DNA of 64,000 nt. Origin: Bacillota bacterium (GTDB lineage Bacteria > Bacillota > Clostridia > Acetivibrionales > DSM-1351). Numbering within the stretch: position 1 is the stretch's first letter; every line of letters begins with the position of its first letter. Below the pieces are notes generated by a model. The model did not search any database. It saw nothing but the letters and a program-made list of their open reading frames with translations, and had not been told where the DNA came from. Below, piece after piece: positions 7,036 through 13,793 of this stretch. Location: the NCBI GenBank assembly GCA_023392075.1, contig JAEVZU010000250.1, positions 3,230 through 67,229 of the forward strand. Reading direction: 5' to 3'. The translations under genes were made by a program, and so were the position numbers.

Positions 7036-7731
7036 ATGAGAAAAGTACCCGATAAGCTTTTAATTGACAGGTATATCAGCAAATATCACATCGATGAGGT
7101 TTTTACCAAAGATATGGAGCCCTATATGGTACTCCTTTTCTATAGAAAGAATGAATATATGTTCAAGGAGGGAGCGGATATTGATTATCTGCTTTTTATC
7201 GTAGAGGGCAAGGCGAAGGTTTTTACAACCGTCAGCAACGGAAAATCCCTGCTGCTCTGTTTTTATCCCGAGTCAAGAGTTTTGGGGGATATAGAAATTT
7301 TTGAGGACAGAACTGCGACCAACAATGTTCAAGCAATTGAAGACAGCTATTGTATAGGTATATCCCGGGAAAATGTATCATTGCATCTTTTGAACGATTC
7401 TAAATTTCTGAGGTTTATTTGCAGCTCCCTTGGGCAGAAGCTTAACAGGTGTGCCAAAAACAGTGCCATAAATTTGCTGTATTCACTTGAAAACAGATTG
7501 GCAAGCTACATTTTGGCGGCAAGTGAGGTTTCACACAAAAACGGACCGGCATTGCCAACCTTTAATGAAAACCTGTCCGAACTGTCCGAGCTTCTCGGAA
7601 CAAGCTACAGACATCTGCACCGGGCTCTTAACAGTCTTTGCGGAAAAGGGGTTATCAGGAAGATATCCTGCGGGTATGAAATAACCGATTCTTCCGAAAT
7701 AAAAAGGCTGGCTGCCGATCTTTATAATTGA
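7036..7731 (+). CDS. Crp/Fnr family regulator (YeiL-like)
   Basis: A 231-residue Crp/Fnr-type regulator: N-terminal cyclic-nucleotide-binding-like beta-roll (about 35-130; YRKNEYMFKEGADIDYLLFIVEGKAKVF and GDIEIFEDRTATNNVQAIED) and a C-terminal HTH (LSELSELLGTSYRHLHRALNSL, about 180-201). Overall layout resembles E. coli YeiL. There is no N-terminal Fnr Cys cluster, so oxygen sensing by [4Fe-4S] is unlikely. It is divergent from the YdcZ pair and has a perfect palindrome just upstream, consistent with autoregulation and control of that transporter. The 3' end converges with the DUF1646 gene, 14 bp away. Confidence 0.9.
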   Translation: MRKVPDKLLIDRYISKYHIDEVFTKDMEPYMVLLFYRKNEYMFKEGADIDYLLFIVEGKAKVFTTVSNGKSLLLCFYPESRVLGDIEIFEDRTATNNVQAIEDSYCIGISRENVSLHLLNDSKFLRFICSSLGQKLNRCAKNSAINLLYSLENRLASYILAASEVSHKNGPALPTFNENLSELSELLGTSYRHLHRALNSLCGKGVIRKISCGYEITDSSEIKRLAADLYN

Positions 7732-7745
7732 GTTTATAAATAAAA

Positions 7746-8798
7746 TTATATTAAAAAAATTATTCCAAAATAGATAATAAGCAGGGACATCCCTATAGGA
7801 AGTCCTATTTTAGCCCATTCTCTGCTCTTTATGTTAAGCTTTCCGGCTGAAATAATGTTGGGAATGTTTCCGGGTATCAGCATTCCTCCGCTTAACAGAA
7901 GTCCCATCAATATGGCCTGGATCTGCTTAAGGCTCATAGCCGGACTTATTTCTGCTGCAGCCAGGGTAGCATTGTCAAGGACAGCAGAAGACATATTGAT
8001 CCAGTACAGAATTCGGCTGTCAAGGTGTATGATATAAGTGTTAATAAGAGGTTTAAAGCCTGAACCCAGCAGCTCCAGCGCAATTACGAACAGAAATATT
8101 TTAAGGGCCCTGATAAAGACATCCTTAAGGCTTTCAGCCTGAACTATATTCTCTTCTTCAATGCCCAGGTTTTCATCTTTTTCATTAACTTCTCCAATGG
8201 TTTCTTTCCGCCCGGCAATTAAAGCTCCTAAAAGTGCCATAGCTATTACCCCCGGTATTACATATATTCCTATACTCCTGGTCAGGTAAAAGAAATCAAC
8301 CTTTAATGCCGATACCACAATTGTCGATAGGGGTTCTCCTATGGGGGTTAATACGGCACCCAGACCGATGGAAAAACAGGCTATAACGGTGAGAATTACT
8401 TTCCTGCCGTGTTTTACAGGGAGGGCATGAATTATTTCCACCAGTATTAATGCGGCTATGATAGCAGTAATAAAACTTGATAATAAACCTAAAACAAGTA
8501 TTAATAAAAAAATGAACAGTGGTAAGGGTATTTTCTCTATGGCAAAATTTACGAATTCCTTTATTTTTTTTACTGAAATTCTGAATATCAAGCCTGCTAT
8601 GAGTACCGCAGCAGTTATGAAATATAGAAGATAGTTCATAAATATGTGTTCTGCCAGTTCCGGAGACAGTGCTCCGGATATGATTGTTGCCGACAGCCCC
8701 ATAACCAGAAGAAAATACTCAAGGTTATGTTCAATCCTTTGAAAAGTAAAAGGCAGCACCAGAATAAGCGCCAATACTATAATTAATCCTATAATCAT
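7746..8798 (-). CDS. DUF1646 family ion transporter
   Basis: A 350-residue polytopic membrane protein (ten or so hydrophobic segments). It fits DUF1646, a subgroup of the ion transporter superfamily: FSIGLGAVLTPIGEPLSTI and NMSSAVLDNATLAAAEISP are the paired re-entrant signatures seen in NhaD/CitMHS-like cation antiporters. A cytoplasmic loop rich in Glu (residues about 210-230) separates the halves. GGAGGT precedes the ATG. The 210-nt leader is a riboswitch candidate. DUF1646 genes are known partners of the DUF1646 RNA motif, described as a Na+-sensing riboswitch class, supporting a role in sodium efflux. Confidence 0.87.
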   Translation of the reverse strand: MIIGLIIVLALILVLPFTFQRIEHNLEYFLLVMGLSATIISGALSPELAEHIFMNYLLYFITAAVLIAGLIFRISVKKIKEFVNFAIEKIPLPLFIFLLILVLGLLSSFITAIIAALILVEIIHALPVKHGRKVILTVIACFSIGLGAVLTPIGEPLSTIVVSALKVDFFYLTRSIGIYVIPGVIAMALLGALIAGRKETIGEVNEKDENLGIEEENIVQAESLKDVFIRALKIFLFVIALELLGSGFKPLINTYIIHLDSRILYWINMSSAVLDNATLAAAEISPAMSLKQIQAILMGLLLSGGMLIPGNIPNIISAGKLNIKSREWAKIGLPIGMSLLIIYFGIIFLI

Positions 8799-9044
8799 TA
8801 ACAGACCTCCAAAAATATAAGTATTTCCTAACAGTTATCTGAGTATGCGGCAATTGGTTATTAATTACTTCACCTCATAAATTCCCATTCCTTCAAACAG
8901 CAGTAAAAAAGGCGGATAACTCGTAATAAAACGAGCTCCCCACCCCAGAAGCCTTAGTGATCTTGAAAGCACAACAATTTGCCCAACCGGAAAGCATCAG
9001 TATCAAATTGTTATTATTATAACATCATAAGTGGTTTGGTTCAA
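8799..9044 (-). ncRNA. Candidate Na+-I (DUF1646 motif) riboswitch leader with promoter and terminator
   Basis: On the minus strand a consensus promoter TTGAAC (9039-9044), 17 bp, TATAAT (9016-9021) predicts a start near 9008 and a leader of about 210 nt. The leader contains GGTGGGGAGCTCGT (from 8949 downwards), a loop, then ACGAG-TTAT-CCGCC and TTTTTT (near 8905), which can form an intrinsic terminator; upstream segments AAGGCTTC and GGTTGGGC could pair alternatively. Gene context matches the DUF1646 RNA motif, reported as a Na+-responsive class. The assignment rests on context and visible structure, not on a covariance model. Confidence 0.55.
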
Positions 9045-9232
9045 GTTTTTGGTTATATTTTGTCTGAGTAAGTAAGTTAAAATTTATTGACTAAAGCGTA
9101 TAAATGACTTATCATATAAATAGTAATTTACTAATTTACTAGATTAGTAAATGTTGCAATTAGAAGGACTAAAAATTTTGAATAAGGGGTTAAGCTTAAT
9201 TGCACCGATTAGCCCCCGGAACAGGAGATATT

Positions 9233-9715
9233 ATGAAAATACCGACAACTTTAAAACATAAACCTGTAATAGTGTCTGAAAACTATGAAAATGTTGATGG
9301 AAGATATGCATATAAAACGGACGCAAAAGGTCTTTCCCTTGGTCTGGCTCAGTGGAATGACCGGGGAAAGGTTGATATTTCAGCGAAGGTATGGAGATAT
9401 ACCGGGGAAAAGTGGTCCAGGCAGTCGGAAGAACTCCCCTTGCACCGTGTTCTTGACCTGGCGATTTTGGTAGCTAGAACCAAACTTTACTTCAGAGAGG
9501 ATTCCTACAAAAATTCAAAGCTTTATGATCCGGAAAAGCCGGTAATTGACAGGGTGGGTTTGCAGGGAGATGCCATGACGGTATCAATTTGTACTGAGAA
9601 TGAGAAGATCGACGAAGATATTAAACTGTTCAGTCAGGCTTTGAGTGACGATGACGAGATGATTGGTGAACGCCTGAGTTCCCTTGCAAGGATTTTGAAG
9701 GAGATGGGTTATTAA
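9233..9715 (+). CDS. Conserved hypothetical protein (DUF6530-like)
   Basis: A 160-residue soluble protein, MKIPTTLKHKPVIVSENYE onward. I recognise it only as a conserved clostridial family (probably DUF6530): GRYAYKTDAKGLSLGLAQWN, SAKVWRYTGEKWSRQSEELPLHR and FREDSYKNSKLYDPEKPVIDR are well-formed conserved stretches, with an acidic C-terminal region. No catalytic motif or signal peptide is visible. ATG at 9233 with CAGGAG is preferred to an upstream TTG at 9200 in the same frame. The GIY-YIG gene starts 2 bp after its stop, so the pair is co-transcribed. Confidence 0.75.
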   Translation: MKIPTTLKHKPVIVSENYENVDGRYAYKTDAKGLSLGLAQWNDRGKVDISAKVWRYTGEKWSRQSEELPLHRVLDLAILVARTKLYFREDSYKNSKLYDPEKPVIDRVGLQGDAMTVSICTENEKIDEDIKLFSQALSDDDEMIGERLSSLARILKEMGY

Positions 9716-9717
9716 TA

Positions 9718-10086
9718 ATGGACAAGAACAGAAAAAAAGAGCTTCAGCAGCAATACATTCAGGCAAAGCATCCAATGGGTGTATTTATCATACGGTCAAA
9801 GGTAAATAATAAATGTCATATACAGTCTACACCCGATCTTAGAGGTGTAATGAACGGTGCATATGTCAGACTGGCCGGAGGCAGGCATCCTTATAAGGAA
9901 CTCCAGCAGGAGTGGAACGAATATGGTGCCGGCAACTTCGAAATTGAGATACTGGAACAACTGCAATATGATGAAAAGGATGAAGAAAAAAGTGATTATT
10001 CCGAAGAACTGGCTCTGCTTCAAATGATATGGGAAGAAAAGCTGGCAGGCCAGAAGTTGGAGTTTTATAAAAAACGGATCACTTGA
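9718..10086 (+). CDS. GIY-YIG nuclease family protein
   Basis: A 122-residue protein. MGVFIIRSKVNNK occupies the place of the GIY...YIG strand pair (here G-V-F and I-R-S), followed by NGAYVRLAGGRHPYKELQQEWNEYG, where the R and the H/Y/K residues match the second conserved block of small GIY-YIG proteins found in clostridia and bacilli. The C-terminal third is acidic (YDEKDEEKSDYSEE). Catalytic competence is uncertain. It starts 2 bp after the upstream stop. No restriction partner is nearby. Confidence 0.7.
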   Translation: MDKNRKKELQQQYIQAKHPMGVFIIRSKVNNKCHIQSTPDLRGVMNGAYVRLAGGRHPYKELQQEWNEYGAGNFEIEILEQLQYDEKDEEKSDYSEELALLQMIWEEKLAGQKLEFYKKRIT

Positions 10087-10178
10087 TTTCGGGCATGATG
10101 ACTCCTTGCGGATTTTGGCACCATGGTATTGCCTTTGGCATATTATGTTAACATAAAACTGTAAAGGAGTTGATTTTT

Positions 10179-10919
10179 TTGGCGGGAATACCAGTATTCC
10201 AGGACTCTCCTGATAATCTAAAATCGTTACAATACGGTTATGACGGGACGACAGTACGAACCTTAAAGCTTGACACCAGCGGTAGACAGGTTATAGCCAC
10301 CGATGTGGGAACCTCAATTGAAGTGACAGCAACAGATCTGGATATAAGAAATCTATCAAATACTCAGGACAATATAGTAGTCTACGGTAATGACGGTACA
10401 GATAACAGGGCGTTTAAAACCGATACCAGCGGAAGACAGGTTATAGCCACCGATGTGGGAACTTCAATCGAAGTAAGTGCAACAGACCTGGATATCAGAA
10501 GTCTGTCAAATACCCAGGACAATATAGTAGTCTACGGTAATGACGGTACAGATAACAGGGCATTAAAGACGGATGTGACCGGAATACTGCAGGTAGCCTC
10601 ATCCAAGACTTTTACAAACCTTTCGCAAAACGTGACAACAGCCGACGCCTATACCGGTTCAACAGCAAGGGATATTTCACTGCAAACCCAATATTCCTTT
10701 TTTGTTAATAATACCGGTGCGGACTCCGCTACGGTAAAAGTTCAGATAAGTCCCGACAATACTCTGTGGGTCGATGACAGTACTGAATTTGAAGTAGCTG
10801 CGGCTACGGCAAAAGTATTAACTCCCACCAGATTTGCAAATTTTGCAAGAGTGGCGTACAGATCCACCACAACGGGCTCCAGTACTACGGCTGATATAAT
10901 TTATCAGTCACAGGCCTGA
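10179..10919 (+). CDS. DUF6385-like repeat protein, secreted or surface-associated
   Basis: A 246-residue protein made of two nearly identical 50-residue units (SGRQVIATDVGTSIEV, then LSNTQDNIVVYGNDGTDNR) followed by a C-terminal beta-rich domain (about 135-246; YSFFVNNTGADSATVKVQISPDNTLW) that matches the DUF6385 family. There is no signal peptide. Two in-frame TTG starts exist; 10179 is preferred because AAAGGAG (to 10169) is then nine bases away, while TTG at 10170 directly abuts it. Proteins of this kind occur in spore formers and could be coat or exosporium components, but this is inference from composition. A hairpin at 10924-10948 follows. Confidence 0.7.
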   Translation: MAGIPVFQDSPDNLKSLQYGYDGTTVRTLKLDTSGRQVIATDVGTSIEVTATDLDIRNLSNTQDNIVVYGNDGTDNRAFKTDTSGRQVIATDVGTSIEVSATDLDIRSLSNTQDNIVVYGNDGTDNRALKTDVTGILQVASSKTFTNLSQNVTTADAYTGSTARDISLQTQYSFFVNNTGADSATVKVQISPDNTLWVDDSTEFEVAAATAKVLTPTRFANFARVAYRSTTTGSSTTADIIYQSQA

Positions 10920-10923
10920 TAAA

Positions 10924-10948
10924 TTCAGCTCACTTATTGTGAGCTGAA
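10924..10948 (+). terminator. Hairpin after DUF6385-like gene
   Basis: TTCAGCTCAC and GTGAGCTGAA pair perfectly around a five-base loop, four bases after the stop codon. There is no strong U-tract, so it may be a weak terminator or a 3'-end stabiliser. Confidence 0.5.
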
Positions 10949-11079
10949 ATACATAAGATTTTTATATTTAATTCTATTATGCTTTCAAAGTATTATCAGC
11001 GAATTTATGATATAATATAGAATATTATTGTTTTTTCAACTGCCTGAGGATGCGTATTATTAAAATGCAGAATTATAGA

Positions 11080-11112
11080 GCGGGAAACTCAATTTGAGTT
11101 TCCCGCTTTTTA
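11080..11112 (+). terminator. Strong terminator just upstream of the TPR gene
   Basis: GCGGGAAACTC (11080-11090), five-base loop, GAGTTTCCCGC (11096-11106), then TTTTT. A TATAAT (near 11012-11017) lies about 65 bp upstream, and the TPR gene starts 28 bp downstream. It could end a short transcript of about 85 nt or attenuate the TPR gene. Confidence 0.8.
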
Positions 11113-11139
11113 ATTTAATTTAAGAGAAAAGAGGATAAA

Positions 11140-11679
11140 ATGAAAAGTATAAGCTTGCAGCAATTAGTAGCTAAAGCCAGCGAAATGGCTTTAGCAAATG
11201 AATGGGGAGAAAGGGCGTACAAGATCAATACGGCTATTTTGAAGAGGGATCAAAATAACTGTGCAGCCTGCACAAGACTGGCAAAATATTATAAGCTCAA
11301 TGACAATATTGAAGAGGCAAAACAAATGTATTTAAGAGCTCTGAACATCGATCCTGAAAACAGAGGAGCTATCAATAACCTCAACGATATTGATAAGGAA
11401 AATAAAGAAAATGAGGAAGTAAATAATTATAGTTCTGTTGGTGATATGATTAAAGAAGGTCAAAAATCAATGACAAAAGGTAAATACAGATTTGCTTCTA
11501 AATTATTTTTGAAGGCTTATAATATTGAACCAACATTGGCAGCCGCTGTGAGTCTCGCGGGAGCGTATAAGAAATTGGATAAAATTGATCTGGCTGAGAA
11601 GTTGTACAAGGATACCATTGATTCAGCCAAATCTGACATTGAGAAACTCAACATAAATAAATTTTTCAATATAAATTAA
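11140..11679 (+). CDS. Tetratricopeptide repeat protein
   Basis: A 179-residue helical protein with TPR units: residues about 43-76 (CTRLAKYYKLNDNIEEAKQM, then LNIDPENRGAINNL) and about 115-170 (KGKYRFASKLFLKAYNIEPT, then SLAGAYKKLDKIDLAEKLY). No signal peptide or catalytic domain. Two Cys in NNCAACTRL are unusual for TPR proteins. It is likely a protein-interaction scaffold; the partner is unknown. AAGAGG precedes the ATG and a strong terminator hairpin sits 30 bp upstream of the start. Confidence 0.8.
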   Translation: MKSISLQQLVAKASEMALANEWGERAYKINTAILKRDQNNCAACTRLAKYYKLNDNIEEAKQMYLRALNIDPENRGAINNLNDIDKENKENEEVNNYSSVGDMIKEGQKSMTKGKYRFASKLFLKAYNIEPTLAAAVSLAGAYKKLDKIDLAEKLYKDTIDSAKSDIEKLNINKFFNIN

Positions 11680-11751
11680 CTGAATATGGTTTGAAGATTT
11701 GATATTAAATGGCATATATAAAAAAATGTGGGAAAAAATTAAAATTTTTGC

Positions 11752-11780
11752 TTGTAGTATTAATTAATTAATGATATAAT
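11752..11780 (+). promoter_or_regulatory. Promoter of the zinc-ribbon gene
   Basis: TTGTAG (11752-11757), 17-bp AT-rich spacer, TATAAT (11775-11780). The predicted start near 11787 leaves a 100-nt leader before ATG 11888. Confidence 0.65.
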
Positions 11781-11887
11781 ACATTCCATGGGTTATTTAT
11801 TAATAGACAAAACTTCCTTTAATTATCATTGGAGTAAGCTTGCCTGGGAATTTTAAATCCAAATACTTAAAGGAGGTAATATATAAA

Positions 11888-12085
11888 ATGGCAGATAAGA
11901 CTATAACATGTAAAGATTGCAATTCAACATTCATTTTTACTGAAAATGAACAAGCATTTTACAAGGAAAAGGGTTTTGATAACGAGCCCCAAAGATGTCC
12001 CGATTGCAGAGCAGCTAGAAAGCAGCAAAGAGGTAACAATAACAGAAATGGAAATAGAAGCTTTGGTGGCGGAAACAGATGGTAA
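11888..12085 (+). CDS. Small zinc-ribbon protein with RGG-like tail
   Basis: A 65-residue protein: CKDCNSTFIFTENEQAFY and CPDCRAARKQQR form a CxxC...CxxC zinc ribbon of the 'putative zinc-ribbon' (PF13451-like) family, followed by a basic Asn/Arg/Gly-rich tail (RGNNNRNGNRSFGGGNRW) typical of RNA-binding proteins. ATG at 11888 follows AAAGGAGGT; the frame also runs upstream to 11840 without support. It has its own promoter and a strong terminator at 12089. A role in RNA or ribosome binding is plausible, and the next gene is infC. Confidence 0.85.
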   Translation: MADKTITCKDCNSTFIFTENEQAFYKEKGFDNEPQRCPDCRAARKQQRGNNNRNGNRSFGGGNRW

Positions 12086-12088
12086 ACC

Positions 12089-12116
12089 AAAAGGAGAGTA
12101 TCAACTCTCCTTTTTT
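12089..12116 (+). terminator. Terminator after zinc-ribbon gene
   Basis: AAAGGAGAGT-ATCA-ACTCTCCTTT followed by TTTTTT, four bases after the stop codon. Confidence 0.9.
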
Positions 12117-12149
12117 ATTAAAATTTAAAAATATAAATGAAATTGCATT

Positions 12150-12180
12150 AAAAGTGGACTTTCTTGGAATATCCACTTTT
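12150..12180 (+). promoter_or_regulatory. Hairpin in the infC leader
   Basis: AAAAGTGGA (12150-12158) and TCCACTTTT (12172-12180) pair around a 13-base loop, 57 bases before the infC start. It may be a second terminator or a translational control structure. Confidence 0.45.
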
Positions 12181-12236
12181 AATATTTCTGAAAGTTTTTG
12201 TAAATAACTATTAAATCCAATAAAAGAGGGGTGTAT

Positions 12237-12764
12237 ATTATCAAGAAAGATGAATTGCAATTAAATGAAGAAATAAGGGATAGCGAAATTCGTGTCATAG
12301 ATAGCGACGGCTCAATGCTGGGCGTTATGCCGACAAAAGAAGCTATGAAACTGGCTTTTACCAAAAATCTTGACCTGGTAAAAATAGTACCAAATGCTGT
12401 ACCTCCGGTCTGCAAAATAACAGACTACAGCAAAAGTGTTTTTGAACAGGCCAAAAAAGAAAAAGAAGCCAAAAAAAACCAAAAGATTGTTTCTTTAAAG
12501 GAAGTCAGGTTATCGGCTGCAATTGAGGAACATGATTTTGAGGTAAAAGTAAAGAGTGCCTTGAAATTTTTGCAGAATGGAGACAAAGTCAAAGTATCAA
12601 TAAGATTTCGGGGAAGAGAAATGAGATACACCACTGCAGGAAGAGAAGTACTTGAAAAGTTTGCAGATACGGTAAAAGATTTTGGGACTATTGATAAACT
12701 TCCAAAACTTGAGGGAAAAAATATGATAATGATAGTTATTCCCAAAAAAACAGATATAAAATAA
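12237..12764 (+). CDS. infC: Translation initiation factor IF-3, probable ATT start
   Basis: A complete IF-3 of about 175 residues: N-domain (LQLNEEIRDSEIRVIDSDG), linker (AKKEKEAKKNQKIVSLKEVRL) and C-domain (EEHDFEVKVKSALKFLQNGDKVKVSIRFRGRE). It binds the 30S subunit and proofreads start-codon pairing. GTG at 12231 directly abuts GAGGG with no spacing, while ATT at 12237 is six bases after GAGGGG, matching the non-canonical starts of infC in E. coli and B. subtilis used for autoregulation. Unusually, rpmI and rplT do not follow; the next gene is convergent. It may be a second, stand-alone infC copy. Confidence 0.93.
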   Translation: MIKKDELQLNEEIRDSEIRVIDSDGSMLGVMPTKEAMKLAFTKNLDLVKIVPNAVPPVCKITDYSKSVFEQAKKEKEAKKNQKIVSLKEVRLSAAIEEHDFEVKVKSALKFLQNGDKVKVSIRFRGREMRYTTAGREVLEKFADTVKDFGTIDKLPKLEGKNMIMIVIPKKTDIK

Positions 12765-12811
12765 ATGTAGTTATAGAACATTGAATATATACGTATTTAT
12801 TAAAGAATAGA

Positions 12812-12838
12812 AGGGAGTGGCGCAACACGACACTCCCT
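12812..12838. terminator. Hairpin between infC and catalase gene
   Basis: AGGGAGTG and CACTCCCT pair around an 11-base loop between the convergent genes. No long U-tract on either strand, so a weak bidirectional terminator is the best guess. Confidence 0.5.
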
Positions 12839-12898
12839 ATTAAAAGATTTTGTGTATTTATGTGTTTTTCAACAGTCTCTTTTGCCTGTCTGAATATT

Positions 12899-13570
12899 TT
12901 AATTCGGATTATTGAAGCTTGGTGGCTGAGCGTTTTCCGCATTGAAATACTGACCGCCCGGATTTGACAGGTTGAAGTATAGTTTGGAGTCTTTAGTAAT
13001 GCCCCAATCCTTAAGACTGCCGGTATCCTGAATTCTGTTAAAGGCTTCGCGGAACATTGTGTTGTGTGCTTCTTCACGGTTGAGCAGAAAATCTATAGTT
13101 TCCTTTACAGCCTTGTCATTTATCTGTCTGTAAAGATATTGATAAACCACTTTGGCCCTCTGTTCCGCCGCTATATTTGACAGAATATCGGCAGCCAGGT
13201 CACCTGTTTCCTCAATGTAGGCAGCTGTCCAGTATTGACCTGAAGCACTGGTCAATGCAGGAGTGAGACCGGTTGAAACATGTGCCTGGATATTACCTAT
13301 GGTTGCATTTTGAGCATCAATTACATGTCCGTTCAATAAATTGACTGTAGTAGCAACCATCTCCATATGGCTTAATTCCTCAGAAGCGATATCCAGAAAC
13401 AAGTCTTTTATTTCCGGATCCTTGATTCTCATACTCTGCGACAGGTATTGCAATGCCGCCTTCAGTTCACCGTGGGGACCTCCCAGCTGTTCCTGCATCA
13501 TAGCTGCATAATTTGGATTTGGTGCATCTACTTTAACGTCTTTTAACAACGCTTTGTCATGTTTAAACAT
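12899..13570 (-). CDS. Manganese catalase family protein (CotJC-like)
   Basis: A 223-residue ferritin-fold protein of the manganese catalase family (2 H2O2 to 2 H2O and O2 at a di-manganese site). Metal-ligand segments are visible: GELKAALQYLSQS, IASEELSHMEMVATTV (the E-x2-H ligand pair), and the later AAEQRAK and NREEAHNTMFREAF. It is shorter than the 270-300 residue free-living Mn catalases and closer in size to spore coat CotJC (about 190), with an extra C-terminal tail rich in Asn/Pro. AAGGAG precedes the ATG. It could protect cells or spores against peroxide. Confidence 0.9.
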   Translation of the reverse strand: MFKHDKALLKDVKVDAPNPNYAAMMQEQLGGPHGELKAALQYLSQSMRIKDPEIKDLFLDIASEELSHMEMVATTVNLLNGHVIDAQNATIGNIQAHVSTGLTPALTSASGQYWTAAYIEETGDLAADILSNIAAEQRAKVVYQYLYRQINDKAVKETIDFLLNREEAHNTMFREAFNRIQDTGSLKDWGITKDSKLYFNLSNPGGQYFNAENAQPPSFNNPN

Positions 13571-13677
13571 ACGTACATCTCCTTATTGAAATAATTCTTT
13601 CAGTTTTAAAATCTACAGAGTTTACTTAAAATATACGATCCTAATTAATTTCTTTACTTTCTGGACATGAAATCAGT

Positions 13678-13707
13678 TTGATATCGACAGTGGTTATGTT
13701 ATATAAT
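13678..13707 (+). promoter_or_regulatory. Promoter upstream of the QueG-GNAT gene
   Basis: TTGATA (13678-13683), 18-bp spacer, TATAAT (13702-13707). The predicted leader from about 13714 to 13793 contains the tandem R-like ends. Confidence 0.6.
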
Positions 13708-13749
13708 GGTAAATAGATGAATTCTGTCAACCGGACATTTTCGTTGGAC

Positions 13750-13793
13750 CTGGAGGTTAGCTTGAAGGATTAGCCAAGGCTTAGGAGGTTAAT
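13750..13793 (+). promoter_or_regulatory. Partial R-type leader: two tandem Shine-Dalgarno ends (R4)
   Basis: GGAGGTTAGCTTGAAGGA (from 13752) also occurs, with one base changed, at 48431. It is followed by the small hairpin AGCC-aa-GGCT and then GGAGGTTAAT, which is the ribosome site of the GTG start at 13794. It resembles the 3' ends of R1 and R2 without their 5' half. Confidence 0.5.
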
